Of a stretch of 64,000 bases of DNA, positions 1 to 12,660 are shown in pieces (the stretch's first letter is position 1; each line of letters begins with the position of its first letter). The stretch is from Anthoceros angustus (lineage: Eukaryota; Streptophyta; Anthocerotopsida; Anthocerotales; Anthocerotaceae): the NCBI GenBank assembly GCA_010909165.1, contig VJWM01000144.1, forward strand, positions 124,001 through 188,000. Reading direction: 5' to 3'. The translations under genes and the position numbers were made by a program. A model generated the notes under the pieces. The model saw nothing but the letters and a program-made list of their open reading frames with translations, had not been told where the DNA came from and searched no databases.

Positions 1-2265
1 AGCGATCACTATGGGAAAGCTGATGAGCAAGGCAGACTATGCACTGACGAACTTTGCAACGCAGGAGGAAGTGGCTGACATCCCTGTTGAGGTTGATGGT
101 GTGGTCTTTCATCTTAGTGACACTGACTTGGAACTGTACCCTTACGAGGAGACCCAAGTGATGGGTAAGATTGTTCAGACTCTGAATGATCATTTCCAAG
201 GTGTAGAGAAGCGGACTGGTGTGGATGATGAGAGCTGGCACACTTCCTTCGAGAAATTTCTCATGGCATTGGCTGATAGACGGAGGAGCAGAATTCTGGA
301 ATGGCTCAGGTGCAACACAACAGATTTTCCGGAGGATGGTGACGTTCAGAAGCTTCGTTTGGAAGCTATTGCCACGCTGGCAGAAGTGAAGCAGAGCCTG
401 TCCCTGTGTAGCTGCAAGTGCGAGAAGTGTTTCCTGAGATGCGTTCTTGAGAAAGGTCATCCAGGCCTGCACACGTGCAGGGGGAAGCATTACTGCTCGG
501 ACGTTTGTACGTTTTGCTCTGAGGAGCAATTGACGAGCTTGCTGTCTAGTGCGTGTGGCCATCTCTCGGGACATGAAGGTCCACACGACTGTAAGTGCAG
601 AAGTCACACTTGTGCAAAGGATTGTTCTCTTCTCAAATCATCCAACTGCAACCGGACCTGTGCTATGAAGCCTGGACATGCTGGAGAGCACAGATGCAAC
701 ACGAAGCAGCACGTGTGTGCAGAGAAGTGTTCTCTATCGGAGTGTAACAACCTCTGCACTTTCAGTGTTGATTGTGGAGAACACGATGAACATGTTTGTC
801 ATGAAAGGATGTGTCCCATGACGTGCATCGTGGACGGATGCAACAGGAAGTGCATATTCGAGGACCACTTTCATTCTCTTACCTCTGCTGGGCATTTCTG
901 GTAACGAACACACTTGCAAGGCGCAGTGTGAGGATGATGGAATATGCGAGATTCTGACAGAGGTGGTGAAGAAGTCCAAGGTTTTGTAGGGAAGCGATCT
1001 TCTTTTGAATACGAGCATGTGTCGGAGCAGGATGGGATCAGGAAAGGTTGCTGTATCCTGATTCCACCCTGGGAGGCTAAACACGAGGGCCGGCACTGCC
1101 ACACTGTCAACCCCAATGCAGTACACTTTTGCACCACAAGATGTCCTGCTTGTGCATACTTCTGCAATCTTCCCATTGGGCATCTGGGCTTACATGACAC
1201 CACACACGGAAACATGAGAGACGTCAATTTCGTGGCAGAGTCAGAGGACATCGACCTTGTGGACAGGAAATATGCTTGGGGAGAATCCGGTGTGGCCGAG
1301 ATGTGCGTTGTACATTGTAAAACCCAGCGGCACATCCACTTGGTCAGGTCTGGTGCCCATGGTGGAAGCAAGGAGGGCAAGGCATCAGACTGGACGGCAT
1401 GGGCCTGAGACGACTGTCCCCAAAGATGAAATGAGCCACACAGCTTACTGGAGGCACTTGAGGTTCAAGGATCCCTGCGCGGGACCAGAGGCAGGTCGAG
1501 ATGTGTCGCTCGGAAGATCATGCATCTGCAACCGCGGCATCGCGACAGCGATCCTACTGCACTGAGAAGTTGTGGCACAAACCTGTCAGGAGTACAGGAT
1601 CTACAACTATGGAAGGGTATGCGACGGAGAACGGCCATGCCGTGGCTGCAACAAGATGAAAATGCTCCATGCCACCTAGTGTTCGTCATCGACAGGTCCT
1701 ACTCTATGGGCTCTAGATGTGAAGCCAACACTGGCAAGATTTGCAGCCCTCAACAACCGGCTGGGCTGCGTGTACGAAGCCGTCACCCGATTCATCCGGA
1801 CTCGGATTGCAGATGGTCAGCTAGATGTGGTATCCATAGTCCTCTTCCGCCAGCCAAGCCATCATCGCCGTGGAGAGACAGCCCATTTCTGAGAACCTTC
1901 TAGATGGTCTCCCGCAACACTCCAAGATCCGTGGAGGCGCCATCTACTCATGCGGCCTGGATCTGGTACAGCAGATTCTACAGCGAGCTTCTGCGGATGC
2001 CTCGATCCTAGGCAAGCAGCCTGCTGTCATCTTCCTGAGTGGCGGCGCAAATTGCGGTGTCACGGATCCGGTGGCCATGGTGAAGAAGATGAAAGACCGC
2101 GACAACAATCTCGTCTTCCACACGATCTTCCGTGCAGACAATAAGGACGAGGAGACATTGCAGAGGATGGCAGCCTCCGGCGCGGGAAGTACCAGGTCTG
2201 CATCCACGGAGTGCAGCTAACAAGGAGCTTTGAAGGTTTAGCCAAGAGTTTGAGGACATGAGGTA
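1..2265 (+). pseudogene. VWA-GTPase family copy A, 3' part (Cys-rich region plus decayed VWA domain)
   Basis: The window opens inside this copy, at the point matching position 9520 of copy B, so its GTPase domain lies upstream and is unseen. An ORF from 11 to 904 encodes the helical region and the Cys/His-rich region with repeated C..GH.G.H.C modules, nearly identical to copy B. A 2-base loss near 899 causes a stop at 902-904. A 1-base loss in a T run near 985 restores the original frame, which then reads to 1408. The VWA part (about 1675-2220) is split over several frames. Its first MIDAS motif reads DRSYS where the better copies have DRSGS, and the metal-binding D and S residues remain. Homology ends at a TAG near 2265. 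I read it as a pseudogene, with assembly error as the alternative for the two small indels. Confidence 0.8.
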
Positions 2266-2277
2266 GTCTTGAGCCAT

Positions 2278-2815
2278 GTGCGGGCCTTCAAGAGGGCCTT
2301 CAAGAGCAAGTTGCAAGATTCTAAATTTTTCCAGTTGCAAGATCTTTCCACAGAGCATTCTGCAATTCATGTCTCGTGCAGAGACGTCTGTAAATGTTCT
2401 TCAAGCTTGTGGTGCAATCTCTCAGGATGGAGATCTTACAGTTGGGCAAAAGTCAGTGGTCTTGGGGCATGCGGAATGCTTGCAGACAAGGGGATAGAAG
2501 AAGAAGAAGAATTTTATTTTAGTCCGCTAAGGACGGATTTCCGTCATAGGACTTGGTACTTAACAACTTGTACCATGGTGTGCCTAAGCTACTTAGGCCA
2601 AGGGCATTCACTCCCTTTAGGAACCCCATCTAAGTACCGATCTAAGATAATCATGACGTCCTTATAAATGTGTGTCCATTTGGCCTAAGCCATTTGGATA
2701 GGTGCATCCATAAACGGGAGTCACGTCAAGATCCAGTCACTAAATGGAGGGGAAGGAGATTCATGCATGCGCTGGCTACTCAGTGGTCCCTAGGGACTGG
2801 ACGATGCAAATGCAA
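2278..2815 (+). pseudogene. PPR gene remnant behind copy A, split by a SINE
   Basis: Three short blocks match the PPR gene at 56.5-58.1 kb. Positions 2320-2375 match 56535-56580 (GCAAGATCTTTCC followed by the CTGCA.TTCATGTCT part). Positions 2385-2460 match 57660-57735 and encode VLQACGAISQDGDLTV. Positions 2461-2494 and 2701-2770 match 58025-58125 (LQACGILAEKE, then the GTCMDGSTVK part). The intervening repeats are deleted, so this is a shrunken, non-functional copy. Its position directly after a VWA-GTPase 3' end matches the order seen after copies D and E. Confidence 0.75.
2492..2700 (-). mobile_element. SINE-like element with (TTC)n tail, copy 1
   Basis: On the minus strand the element runs from about 2695 down to 2497 and ends in a (TTC)n tail, seen on the plus strand as AGAAGAAGAAGAA. 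GGATA flanks both sides (2492-2496 and 2696-2700) and looks like a target-site duplication. The uninterrupted PPR gene near 58060 has a single GATA at the same place. Related copies lie at 12184-12354 and 54166-54374. The minus strand holds GGTACTTAGATGGGGTTCC, which resembles the C box of 5S rRNA genes. Confidence 0.75.
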
Positions 2816-3592
2816 AGTATGACTTCCCAGCAGCCAGTCAGGAGTTAGGGAGAATGCAACAGGCAGCCATCAATCTCCACATACTTAGATGAAACAGTTA
2901 AGCCTCTCGAAATGTCAAGTCAGATCTTGCTAGCCGAGGTGTTTGAAGCAGCAAGCTACAGAATATCTGGAAGCTGTGATTTTTACAGTCTTACCACGAC
3001 CTCCTACTCAGAACGGTCACAGCCTAGGAAACGCAAGCTAAACCGAAACACACCTGGTCTAACACGCGGTTTTTAAATATAAGCATTAATCCCGGATGAC
3101 AGGGGGATGACACAGGATAGATATCCCGGCCGATCCGCTTTTGAATTTTTATGGGCACGTGATGTATCTAACAAATCCGGGTAAACGGAGCGACATATCC
3201 TCATCCTCCGCTATCCATAATCTTAATTTTGCCGTAAATGGGTAAATGTCTTCTCCCTTCCAAGGATGTCATCCAAAACATGAGTTCCCATCCACATACA
3301 ATGTCCCAAGCACATAGAGGACCAGGATCTTTCTTTTATTTCTTCCTCCTCCATTCATTCATCACTGATGCTTCTTCCTCTGTTCATTCATCTTCGTTGT
3401 TGACGCTGGAATTTTTACTTGTCTAATCTTTGGCATAAGCACCAAATCCGTAGTATGAAGCACCAAATCCATGCTATGAGAACGAACACGGCATGGCGCA
3501 TCTTTTCGAATCTCTAAACTCAATGTTCTGTCTCTTCATGGTAAGACAGTGCCGTTTTTCCTTCATCAAAACCCACTTCCAGCAAACTTCGC
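2816..3592. other. Intergenic, no gene seen
   Basis: No coding pattern, RNA gene or known repeat is recognisable here. The stretch becomes AT-rich towards 3060-3240. An ORF at 3238-3426 has no protein-like features. Confidence 0.5.
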
Positions 3593-4603
3593 TCAAGACC
3601 TCGTTAAATACACAAAGTCCAAACGCTCACAAATCGACATCAACTCCAAACGAGTCGTTTCCAGCGTTCTGGGGTTAAAAGGCTGGGAAGCGAGGGCGAT
3701 GGAGTCCTTTGTAGTGGTTAGCAACTGCATCTGGATGGGAGACGTTTGTACAAGGTAGGCAACGGCAATCGCGGAGTAGCTTATCTCCATCTCCCGCCGC
3801 CAGCAATTGATGACCCGCCCAAATTAATTATACAGAGATAAACGCGATGCCCCAATGCCCCACCCCAGGCCGTCGTGGGCATCGCGCATGGCTCTGAGAA
3901 TGGATGGGGCGGCATGTGTGCACAGAGATTTGGGCATGGAGACCTCGAAGCATGTGCATGGCGTTCCGTCGCTGATGGGCATGGGGCGGAAACCGGAAAC
4001 CGGGAACCGGGGGTGCTGGTGGTCTGTTCGGCCGTTCGGCCTCGGGAGTAGAGCGCAGCCTTCGCAATGATGGTCATTATGGGGCGACTTAGGCAGCATC
4101 AATGGCGGAGTCGGTCATCCCGGCCGCCGATAATAACTGATGACCCGCCGGAACTCGTCGCTCTATGAAACGCGAATCGGCGAGCGTGTTTTCAGGATCT
4201 CTTCTGAGTCGACTTCCACTCTCATCTTCCCGCGAAGTGCGAGAGGCGAGATTTTGCGTCTAGCAGGAAGCCTTGGTGTGCGCCTCCTTTCTGTGCGCGC
4301 TGCCGGGCGAGTTCTCGCTTCTGGTATGAACTTCCTTCCCTTCCTGCTTCGATTCGATTGAGCCTGTCCCAAAACACAAGGAGCTTGTGCTTGCTTTGCT
4401 TGCTCGCGTTTCTCGAGTTCTTAGGAGCGGAATCTGCAGTCGTCTGTCGGCGTCTGGAGCTTTTCAAGTTTCAAGCTTGTCAGGTCAGGTATGTCTGTGT
4501 CCGAGATGACTGGTAAGTCCCATGTCTGCGGTTTGGAATGCATCCAATTGAACGTCCTTTGAAGCGTGTGCTTGCTCGGGGGAGCGCAGGTCGCTGAAGG
4601 AGC
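3593..4603 (+). promoter_or_regulatory. 5' flank of copy B (promoter and leader region, inferred)
   Basis: This flank is recognisably related to the flanks of C (from about 13205) and D (from about 43385). Shared landmarks are the CTCGTTAAATA start (B and C), GGCAATCGCGGAGTAGC near 3763, and CAATTGATGACC.GCC. B lacks the 34-bp minisatellite found at this place in C and D and has unrelated sequence instead (about 3830-4135). No clear TATA box was found. A promoter role is inferred from position only. Confidence 0.45.
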
Positions 4604-7600
4604 ATGGGAGGAGGTCCAGAACTGTTGGAGGGAGCGTCGGAATTGAGCGGCGATGAGGTTTTGACCCCCGCGTGGCCTGATACCGAAAGCGGTGTAGCTC
4701 ACTCAGGGGAGTTCATATCAGTAAGGAGCAGTGGGGATGCGGCAATGGCGCTCCCTCTAATTTGTGTTGCATCCTCGCCTGTGAGCCAGCGGGTTGAAAC
4801 AATTGATTCCCTCGTTTTGCGAGGGGAAGACGGGGAGGTTGATGTAGCCGACGCTGGTGAGTGCGGTTCTCCTCCTGTTGTTGTTCCTCACCCTGTCTTG
4901 GAGGTTGAGGCCGTTGGAGCTGAAACTGCATCCCTGGTGGGGTTGGAAGATGACCGGGAGAAGGTTGAGAGAGTTTCCGTTCCCCGAATGTGAGGCCGGG
5001 GTTGCGAAGGTGTTACCTGATGCTAGCAGCGATGCAAGTGTTGAGGCCGACTCTGCACAGGCTCATGCACCTGAGGGATGATAAGCTGGATCAGAGCTGT
5101 GGAGAAGGTCGTCTTACCCAGACGAGATTGTGAAGTTCTGCAATGAGGTCAGACTGAAGTCAGCAGCGTGTCGTGATGGAAAGACGGTGCTGGATTTCAA
5201 TGCGTTGAACAACGAATCTGTACACGCTGTGGGATCAGGCGGGAGCAAGAAAATTCGCCTGAATTTTCTCGGAGCTTGGGTTGCAGACTGTGGTGTCCTC
5301 GATGCTTGGCCTCTTGATGTAGGGATTTATGGCTTTCTTCATCAGGGAGTATTGTTCATCTTCTATTGGCATGAGGGTGAGCGAATGCTTGAGGCCTCCA
5401 GGAAGGATGTGTCTTGCAACTTCATTCGTTATGTGGCGGACTTGTGTGCCACTGTTTACATCTGCCTGGACGATGAAAATGACGTGGATTTGTCTCTCAT
5501 GACCTCGGGGCACTCTACTGCTGCCTCTATAAAGCAGCGTACGCGGAGGCTGCAGATAGCTAAGGTCAGGCAGTCAGAGAACGATTTGAAGCTGCGGAAA
5601 GGCTTTCACAACTGTTCTTCTATCCTCACAGGGAAGAAGCCAGGCAATGTCGAGACATCTTCCTGCTCGGAGCGTGGTCTCAGACTTGCGGGCGGTCTTC
5701 ACCGTTGCGTTTTTCTTACTTCATCACGTGTCCCTCCTAAGAAAGTTTTGAATCCACATCAGAAGACTGTGGAGATTCGAAACTTTGCAAAGCTTGTTGA
5801 GGAATGGTGCTTCCGCTAATCTTGACTTCATTCAACTACCTCACCGTGACTTTTGCCTGTTTCTAGAGCATGCTGGTCTTGAAGGAGCAGAGACTATCGC
5901 GCGCTGAAGGATTCCTTCGAAGTACGAAGAAAATCTCTAAAGGAAAAGTTTTACAACTTAGAGGAGCGCTTGCAGGATGAAGAAAAGAAGATTTTGAATA
6001 TTCTAAACGGAGTTCAAAATGCGTACTTGAAGCTTTACCATCCATGGGCTGAGAGCCTTGTTGCGACCTCTGAGGTTGACTCGTCCGGTGGAGCCTCCTC
6101 ACCCGTGCAGAGTGCGTTCGAACCCAACGATGTGCTTCAGGCAGAAGCTGCCCTGGTTAACATCTGGACAGGTGACTGTGCGGTTCAAGCAGGAGAAAAG
6201 TCTGAATCTTTCATTTTTGTTGGCACACAATTCCGAATGATCATGGCCGACGGGACCTCATGGCGCACTGAGAGCTATGACACTGACGAGTTCATCGTGG
6301 TTAGCTTTTCCTCAGCACGGTCTTCAAGATCGGCAGGGCCTATCCTTTATGGGGAGGAATTTGTGGCCATAGCCAGAGGCGTTGTAGCAGAGAACCAGAT
6401 TAAGCTTACGTGCAAGGCTCTGAATGAGAATTTTCCGGAAGGTCCTGTGTTAACGTCTCGATATATGAGCGTCACCATCCAGCATGTCAGTATCCAAAAT
6501 CGAAGTATTAAGAAAGTGGCCCAATTGATGCTTAGTACAGGAGGACCATCAGGCGAAGGGATGCTTGCATGGATGGAGTCATATGGCAAGCCTGTTGTCC
6601 ACCCTATCCAAGAAAGCATCGATACTCTGGTCTCTGCAGTTGAAAATTCTTCGATCAACAGTGACACCATCGTTGCTCGAGTTTTACAAGCTGCACACGA
6701 GGTCTTGAAGTCGTCTGAGCTTCTCATCCAATTTAAGAAGCGATATTCAAAGCAAGTTATGGCGCAATTGTTGAAGGAAAATGAAGTGAACATGGACTCC
6801 AAAAGCCCCACCCAGGAGGCGGAAAACGCGTTCAACCTCGTTGCCCCTGAGGAGAGGGAACTACTCCTGCAACTGGTGCGGAAGGTTTATGTTGAAGCCC
6901 GTGTTGAATTTTCGCGCGCAGTACAGACAATGGTGAAGAAGGAACTATGCCCCATGTTGATGAAGAAGATGGAGTTTGAAGCAAAGCATAATACCACTTT
7001 CCTAGAGCAGTCCTTTCGAAAGGAGGAAAGGGAATTTGTGACTAGCTTGCAGCAGCAGCTGTCCAGAGGGACACTTCGAGAGCGTCGTCTGTCTGTCCGA
7101 AGTTGTATCTTTCAGCGTGGTGTGAAAGAGACCTTCCAACCTAAAGCTTTACTTAAAACTATCGGTTTGCTTCGCAGCTCAGAAGGTAAAAGCTGTGACA
7201 AGCTGGAGGTTCATTTTTTGTTGGAAGAACCAGACAGTGAGCGGCTCGCGTGGACCATAGCTGAGCTTACACCGATGAAGAAAGATTTGGACGCTTTCAT
7301 GTGCGACTCCGGGCACCTCATCATCCCAAAATGTTCGGAAAACCACAGGTTGATTGAGGTCGACCCAAACTTACAGAGGCTATTTCAAGTAGTTGCGGTG
7401 AAATCTGGTGAAGTTTTAGTGTTCGTGGAGCATCTTGAAGAGCCAGCAGTTCATCTCTACGTGCTCTCGAGGTTGGGTGTAGAGATACAAGGCATGAATT
7501 CCGTCAAGAGATTCAAAAGAGGTTACGACCTTATGGCTGTGGACGAAGTCTCGAAATTTGTTGGCCTCTATGATAGGAAAATGGAAAAAATCGAGATCCT

Positions 7601-10600
7601 GCGCCTTGACGAATCCTTCCGCCATACGGAGTGGTCTGGAGTTACCCTGCAACTGTCCGAGTACTGCGGAATTCAACCCTTAACTTCAATCTGCTTTGTC
7701 CCTGGCAGGAAAGAAATGGTTGTAGTCGACGAAGAATCCAAAGTTCGGGTCTTCGAGATCAGTCAACCTGCGATGCTGCGACCAGGGCATATGCAGTTAC
7801 CTGGTCGTGCCCATAAGATTTGTGTGTCTACAGATGGATCTTGTTTAATGGCTTTCTACAAGGCTCTTCCAGACGGACCTTCGGAAGCAGCAGAGGGGAT
7901 GACGGAGAGTAGTGACGAGAGCGAAGATACAGAGCCTGAAATGGACGAGTCTGCTGAAGGCTCTTTGAAGATTGAGGTCTACATGCTTGGCGAATCAATA
8001 TGTCATCTCAAGACACTCTTCCTTGGCTACGCAGTAGCAGACGTAAGAAGCATTGATGCAGCTGTAGTGGCCTTCGGATCACAGGTCCATCTCGTACTTC
8101 TGGATTCTTCCAGGCCGGAGAAAGGAATATGGTCAAACGTCATCGAGATCACATCGGCTTCCGAAGTCTGCCAGCTGCAACACATGTACAGAGGTCAGCA
8201 AACTGGTATTTGCTCTGCAAGCACTCTAAAAAGTAGGCATGGCTGTCCGGCTTTGGATTATGTTTACCAGATGTTTGAGAAGTATGCGACGAGTCCCCCT
8301 TTGATCCAAAAGACCAGGTATCTCCATCTCCATCTGGTGTTCGCTGGCGAATCCAAGGAGAAACTGGAGGCTTTGAAGGACAGCTCTGTGAGTTACGTGA
8401 AAGGTTCCATGGACAAACTGGCACGAGATAAAGGAAAAGATTTCTCGCAGCTAAAGTTAGCTGTTTCCGCAGGCACGGTGGATAGCTACATCGTCCATAA
8501 TTTTCTTGTGCAGAGCACGGAAGACAGGAACAGTGCGGATCTCGGGGATTGGGTGCGGCTACTGGTTTGCCTTGTGCCCATTCAAATAGCCCGAGCTGAA
8601 AACAATACCTTGCGGCCTTTGGTGAACGGTCTGCAGAATCCCAGCCTTACTTATGCAGATGCTGTGGGGCTTGCTGAGGCTCTACGATTTGGTTTCTATG
8701 ACTCCGTATTAGCCCACTGGTCTGGGAATATCAAAGTGATATCGTCCATGGGAAAGCAAAGCAGTGGAAAGTCCTACCTGCTCAACCATTTGGCCGGCTC
8801 GTTACTCGATGTGGCTGCAGGCAGATGCACGGACGGAGTATGGATGACTATGCGGGCATCGGAAAGCTGCTTATATGTCCTTCTGGACTTCGAGGGCCTG
8901 GGAAGCTTTGAGAGAAGCGAGCAGGAGGATATGCTCCTCTCTATTCTGAATGCAGCTGTAAGCAACACCATATTCAACAAAACGGTAAGACATCCAATCT
9001 GACCTTGTGGATTGGTCATTATGATGCGTGGTGCCGTAACACATAGGGCTGACCCCATGATGTGGACAGGATTTTCATCTGGACAAGGAAACAGAAGCCG
9101 TGTTTGAACGCTTTCAGAATGGCGTCAGCTTGGTAAAGCAGGACAGCCGGCTCTTTAAGGGCCTCTTTTACATGGCCATCAAAGACGTGGATACATCAGA
9201 CGTGGATGACTTGAAAGAGGAGTTCTCAGCGAAAATACAGCAAATATGTAACAAATCGCCAGACAACTTTCTCACAAAGATGTACGGCGGGGCGGTTGAG
9301 ATAGCAGCAATGCCACCCTTCCAAAGGTCGGAATATCACGAGAGCGTTGCTGAGGTAGCTGCAACTGTGGAGGAATTGGAATCGGTCCACCATAATGGGA
9401 ATAGTCTCGCAGTAGACCTGAAGCTGGTAATAGCTCAGATCACCGCCAAGGATTGGTCTCCAATCGACTCGAAGCGCTTAGCTTTGAAACTGGAACTCCT
9501 GAAAAGACACATGAATGCAGCGATCACTATGGGAAAGCTGATGAGCAAGGCAGACTATGCACTGACGAACTTTGCAACGCAGGAGGAAGTGGCTGACATC
9601 CCTGTTGAGGTTGATGGTGTGGTCTTCCATCTTAGTGACACTGACTTGGAACTGTACCCTTACAAGGAGACTGAAGTGATGGGTAACATTCTTCAAACTC
9701 TGAATGATCATTTCCAAGGTGTAGAGAAGCGGACTGGTGTGGATGATGAGAGCTGGCACACTTCCTTCGAGAAATTTCTCATGGCATTGGCTGATAGACG
9801 GAGGAACAGAATTCTGGAATGGCTCAGGTGCAACACAACAGATTTTCCGGAGGATGGTGACGTTCAGAAGCTTCGTTTGGAAGCTATTGCCACGCTGGCA
9901 GAAGTGAAGCAGAGCCTGTCCCTGTGTAGCTGCAAGTGCGAGAAGTGTTTCCTGAGATGCGTTCTTGAGAAAGGTCATCCAGGCCTGCACACGTGCAGGG
10001 GGACACATTACTGCTCGAAGGTTTGTACTTTTTGCTTGGAGGAGCAATCAGCAGGTTTGCAGCCTAATGAGTGTGGCGATCTCTCGGGACATGAAGGTCC
10101 ACACGACTGTAAGAGGCAGAGGCACACATGTGTCATGGATTGTTCTCTTCTCAAATCATCCAACTGCAACCGGACCTGTGCTATGAAGCCTGGACATGCT
10201 GGAGAGCACAGATGCAACACGAAGCAGCACGTGTGTGCAGAGAAGTGTTCTCTATCGGAGTGTAACAACCTCTGCACTTTCAGTGTTGATTGTGGAGAAC
10301 ACGATGAACATGTTTGTCATGAAAGGATGTGTCCCATGACGTGCATCGTGGACGGATGCAACAGGAAGTGTGGGTTCGAGGACCACTTTCATTCTCTTAC
10401 CTCTGCTGGGCATTTCTGCGGTAACGAACACACTTGCAAGGCGCAGTGTGAGGATGATGGAATATGCGAGATTCTGACAGAGGTGGTGAAGAAGTCCAAG
10501 GTTTTTGTAGGGAAGCGATCTTCTTTTGAATACGAGCATGTGTCGGAGCAGGATGGGATCAGGAAAGGTTGCTGTATCCCGATTCCACCCTGGGAGGCTA

Positions 10601-11871
10601 AACACGAGGGCCGGCACTGCCACACTGTCAACCCCAATGCAGTACACTTTTGCACCACAAGATGTCCCGCTTGTGCATACTTCTGCAATCTTCCCATTGG
10701 GCATCTGGGCTTACATGACACCACACACGGAAACATGAGAGACGTCAATTTCGTGGCAGAGTCAGAGGACATCGACCTTGTGGACAGGAAATATGCTTGG
10801 GGAGAATCCGGTGTGGCCGAGATGTGCATGATGCACTGCAAAATCCAAGGCCGCGGGCACATCCACTTGGTCAGGTGCCGTGCCCATGGTGGAAGCATGG
10901 GTCCGTCCAAAGGTTTCTGTAAGGAAGGAATTCATGAGGGAACAAGGCATCAGACCCGAAAGTACGGGCCTGACAACGCTGTCCCCAAAGATGAAATGAG
11001 CCACACAGCTTACTGGAGGCACTTGAGGTTCAAGGATCCCTGCCGAGAAGACGATCAGAAGGAGTTTGAGATGTGCAACCACTACTGCCGCTCGGAAGAT
11101 CATGCTTCCGCAACCGCAACCTCGCAACAGCGATCCTACTGCACTGAGAAGTTGTGGCACAAACCTGTGAGCAGGACAGGAACGACTTCCAGCGCAGGGT
11201 ATGTGACGGAGGACGGTCATGCGTTCGGCTGCAATCACATGAAGAATGCTTCAAGCCATGTGATGTTCGTCATCGACAGGTCAGGCTCCATGGGTTCGTC
11301 AGACGTGAGGCCAACACTGGCTAAGTTTGCAGGCTCCTCCAACAACCGCCTGGGATGCGTGTACGAAGCCGTCACCCGCTTCATCCGGACCCGGGTTGCA
11401 GGAGGGCAGTCGGATGTGGTGTCCATTGTCCTCTTCGACCACCTGGCCACCATAGCAGTGGAGAGGCAGCCCATCTCGGAGAGACTTGTAGACAATCTCC
11501 TCCACCACTACAGAGTCGGTGGAGGCACCGTCTACTCAGCCGGCCTGGATCTGGTTCAGCAAATTCTGCATCGAGCTGCACTGGATGCGTCTATGCAAGC
11601 CAAGCACCCTGCAGTCGTCTTCTTGAGTGATGGTGGGAATGGGGGTGGTACTGAGCCGGTTACCATGGTGAAGAACATGAAGGACGTCGACCACAAGCTT
11701 GTCTTCCACACCATCCTCTTCGGAGCAGACCATTCCCAGGAGCAGAGATTGAAAAGGATGGCATCCGCAGGCGGGGGGACGTACCAGGTCAGCATCGACG
11801 AAGTGCAGCTCGCAAGGACCTTTGAAGGTTTAGCCAAGAGTCTGAGGCCGAAGGTTGCTTCCCTCATGTAA
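4604..11871 (+). CDS. Large GB1-like GTPase with Cys-rich and VWA domains (copy B, best preserved)
   Basis: The ATG at 4604 (MGGGPE) is conserved in C and D. The first part (4604-5882) has several frame breaks relative to C, near 4985, 5055, 5808 and 5885. From 5883 to 8984 one open frame holds a helical region (LYHPWAE near 6035), a WD/propeller-like region (about 7330-8130) and the G domain: P-loop GKQSSGKS at 8751-8774 and G3 DFEGLGS at 8886-8906. After an intron (8985-9069) the frame continues from DFHLDKETEAVFERF to the stop at 11869-11871. It covers IKDVD (a possible G4 motif), a Cys/His-rich region of C..GH.G.H.C modules (about 9930-10860), and a VWA domain with a full MIDAS set: DRSGS at 11275-11289, GGT near 11521, and SDGG with Asp at 11629. 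The family suggests a cytosolic GTPase related to GBP/RHD3 that binds partners through the VWA domain. That role is inference. The intact body is about 1,970 codons, so this is the copy most likely to be functional. Confidence 0.75.
8985..9069 (+). other. GT-AG intron in copy B (85 bp, phase 0)
   Basis: The frame before it ends ...FNKT at 8984 and would hit a stop at 9000-9002. The donor is ACG|GTAAGA and the acceptor is GGACAG|GATTTT. Splicing joins FNKT to DFHLDKETEAVFERF in phase 0 with no frame change. CTGAC at 9050 could serve as branch point. The same place in C (18371-18456) and D is flanked by an exon one base shorter, so splicing there would shift the frame. Confidence 0.85.
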
Positions 11872-12655
11872 TAGACTTGGTTTTGCAAGACATCATCCGA
11901 AAGCCTTCTCAGCTTCTGTACCTCATGCGAGCTACTCAGAATGAACGATGCCAAAATCTCCAAAACAGCGAGTCTCAACGCCTGGGAACTTACTTACCCT
12001 CTTGTACTTTTCAGCAAAGAAGCCTCCCGCTGTTGGTCACGGCGGGTAGAATACCTGCGACCAGGGTCCTTCGGATTGGACTCAAGCACCAAGATGTGGG
12101 CCCGTCCACACCGGGTGACACATACAAGACTTGGAGACTACAAAGATTGATGCCAAGGATTAGTGGGAACTTGGTTAAGCCCACTTGTCCAACTGGCTTA
12201 GGCCAAATGAACACACATTTAGCATCCTGAGTTTATATTGGTACTTAGATGACCTTTGTGCGAGTAGCTTAGGCACACCATGGTACAAGTTGTTAAGTAC
12301 CAAGACGGAATTTGTCTTTAGTAGACTTAAATAAAATTCTTCTTCTTCTTCTATACCGCCTAAGTGAGTTTTCTACCTTCTTTAGTTGATTAGGCGTTAC
12401 AAAATGATTATGAACTTTTAAAAAAAATTAGCTAAAGTGCTCTCTAACACAATTTCCAGGCCGATGTCTTCTATCATTCCATATGTTTCGAAAAGTTTCG
12501 GAATCGACATCTTACATCAATATCTTTCAAAGTGCTAGGTCGATGCCATGAAAACGGAAACGGCCATATACACCAAGTTTCAAGTTTCAAGTTTACTTTT
12601 ACACGTCTCACCTTCTGGTCCTCGATGGCGGACTAGATCACCCACTTTTTGATGG
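11872..12655 (+). other. 3' flank of copy B, shared with copy C
   Basis: The sequence after the stop matches the 3' flank of copy C (21414-22345) closely, including GACATCATCCGAAAGCC and TTGATTAGGCGTTACAAAATG. It contains one SINE insertion (12184-12354) that C lacks, and it lacks the roughly 315-bp insertion present in C. No gene is seen. Confidence 0.7.
12184..12354 (+). mobile_element. SINE-like element with (TTC)n tail, copy 2 (shortened)
   Basis: Copy C has the uninterrupted sequence AAGCCCATACCGCC at 22036-22049. Copy B has AAGCCCA, then this element, then TACCGCC. The element lacks part of the middle (the GGGGTGCCTAAAGGG stretch) but keeps AGTAGCTTAGGCACACCATG and the TTCTTC tail. No clear target duplication is visible. 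Confidence 0.75.
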
Positions 12656-12660
12656 AAAAG

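Noticed and set aside
9478-10910. Long minus-strand ORFs opposite the Cys-rich region (also at 734-1380, 19784-20218 and 50211-50774)
   Set aside because: They mirror the sense codons and recur only because the sense strand is duplicated. No domains are seen.
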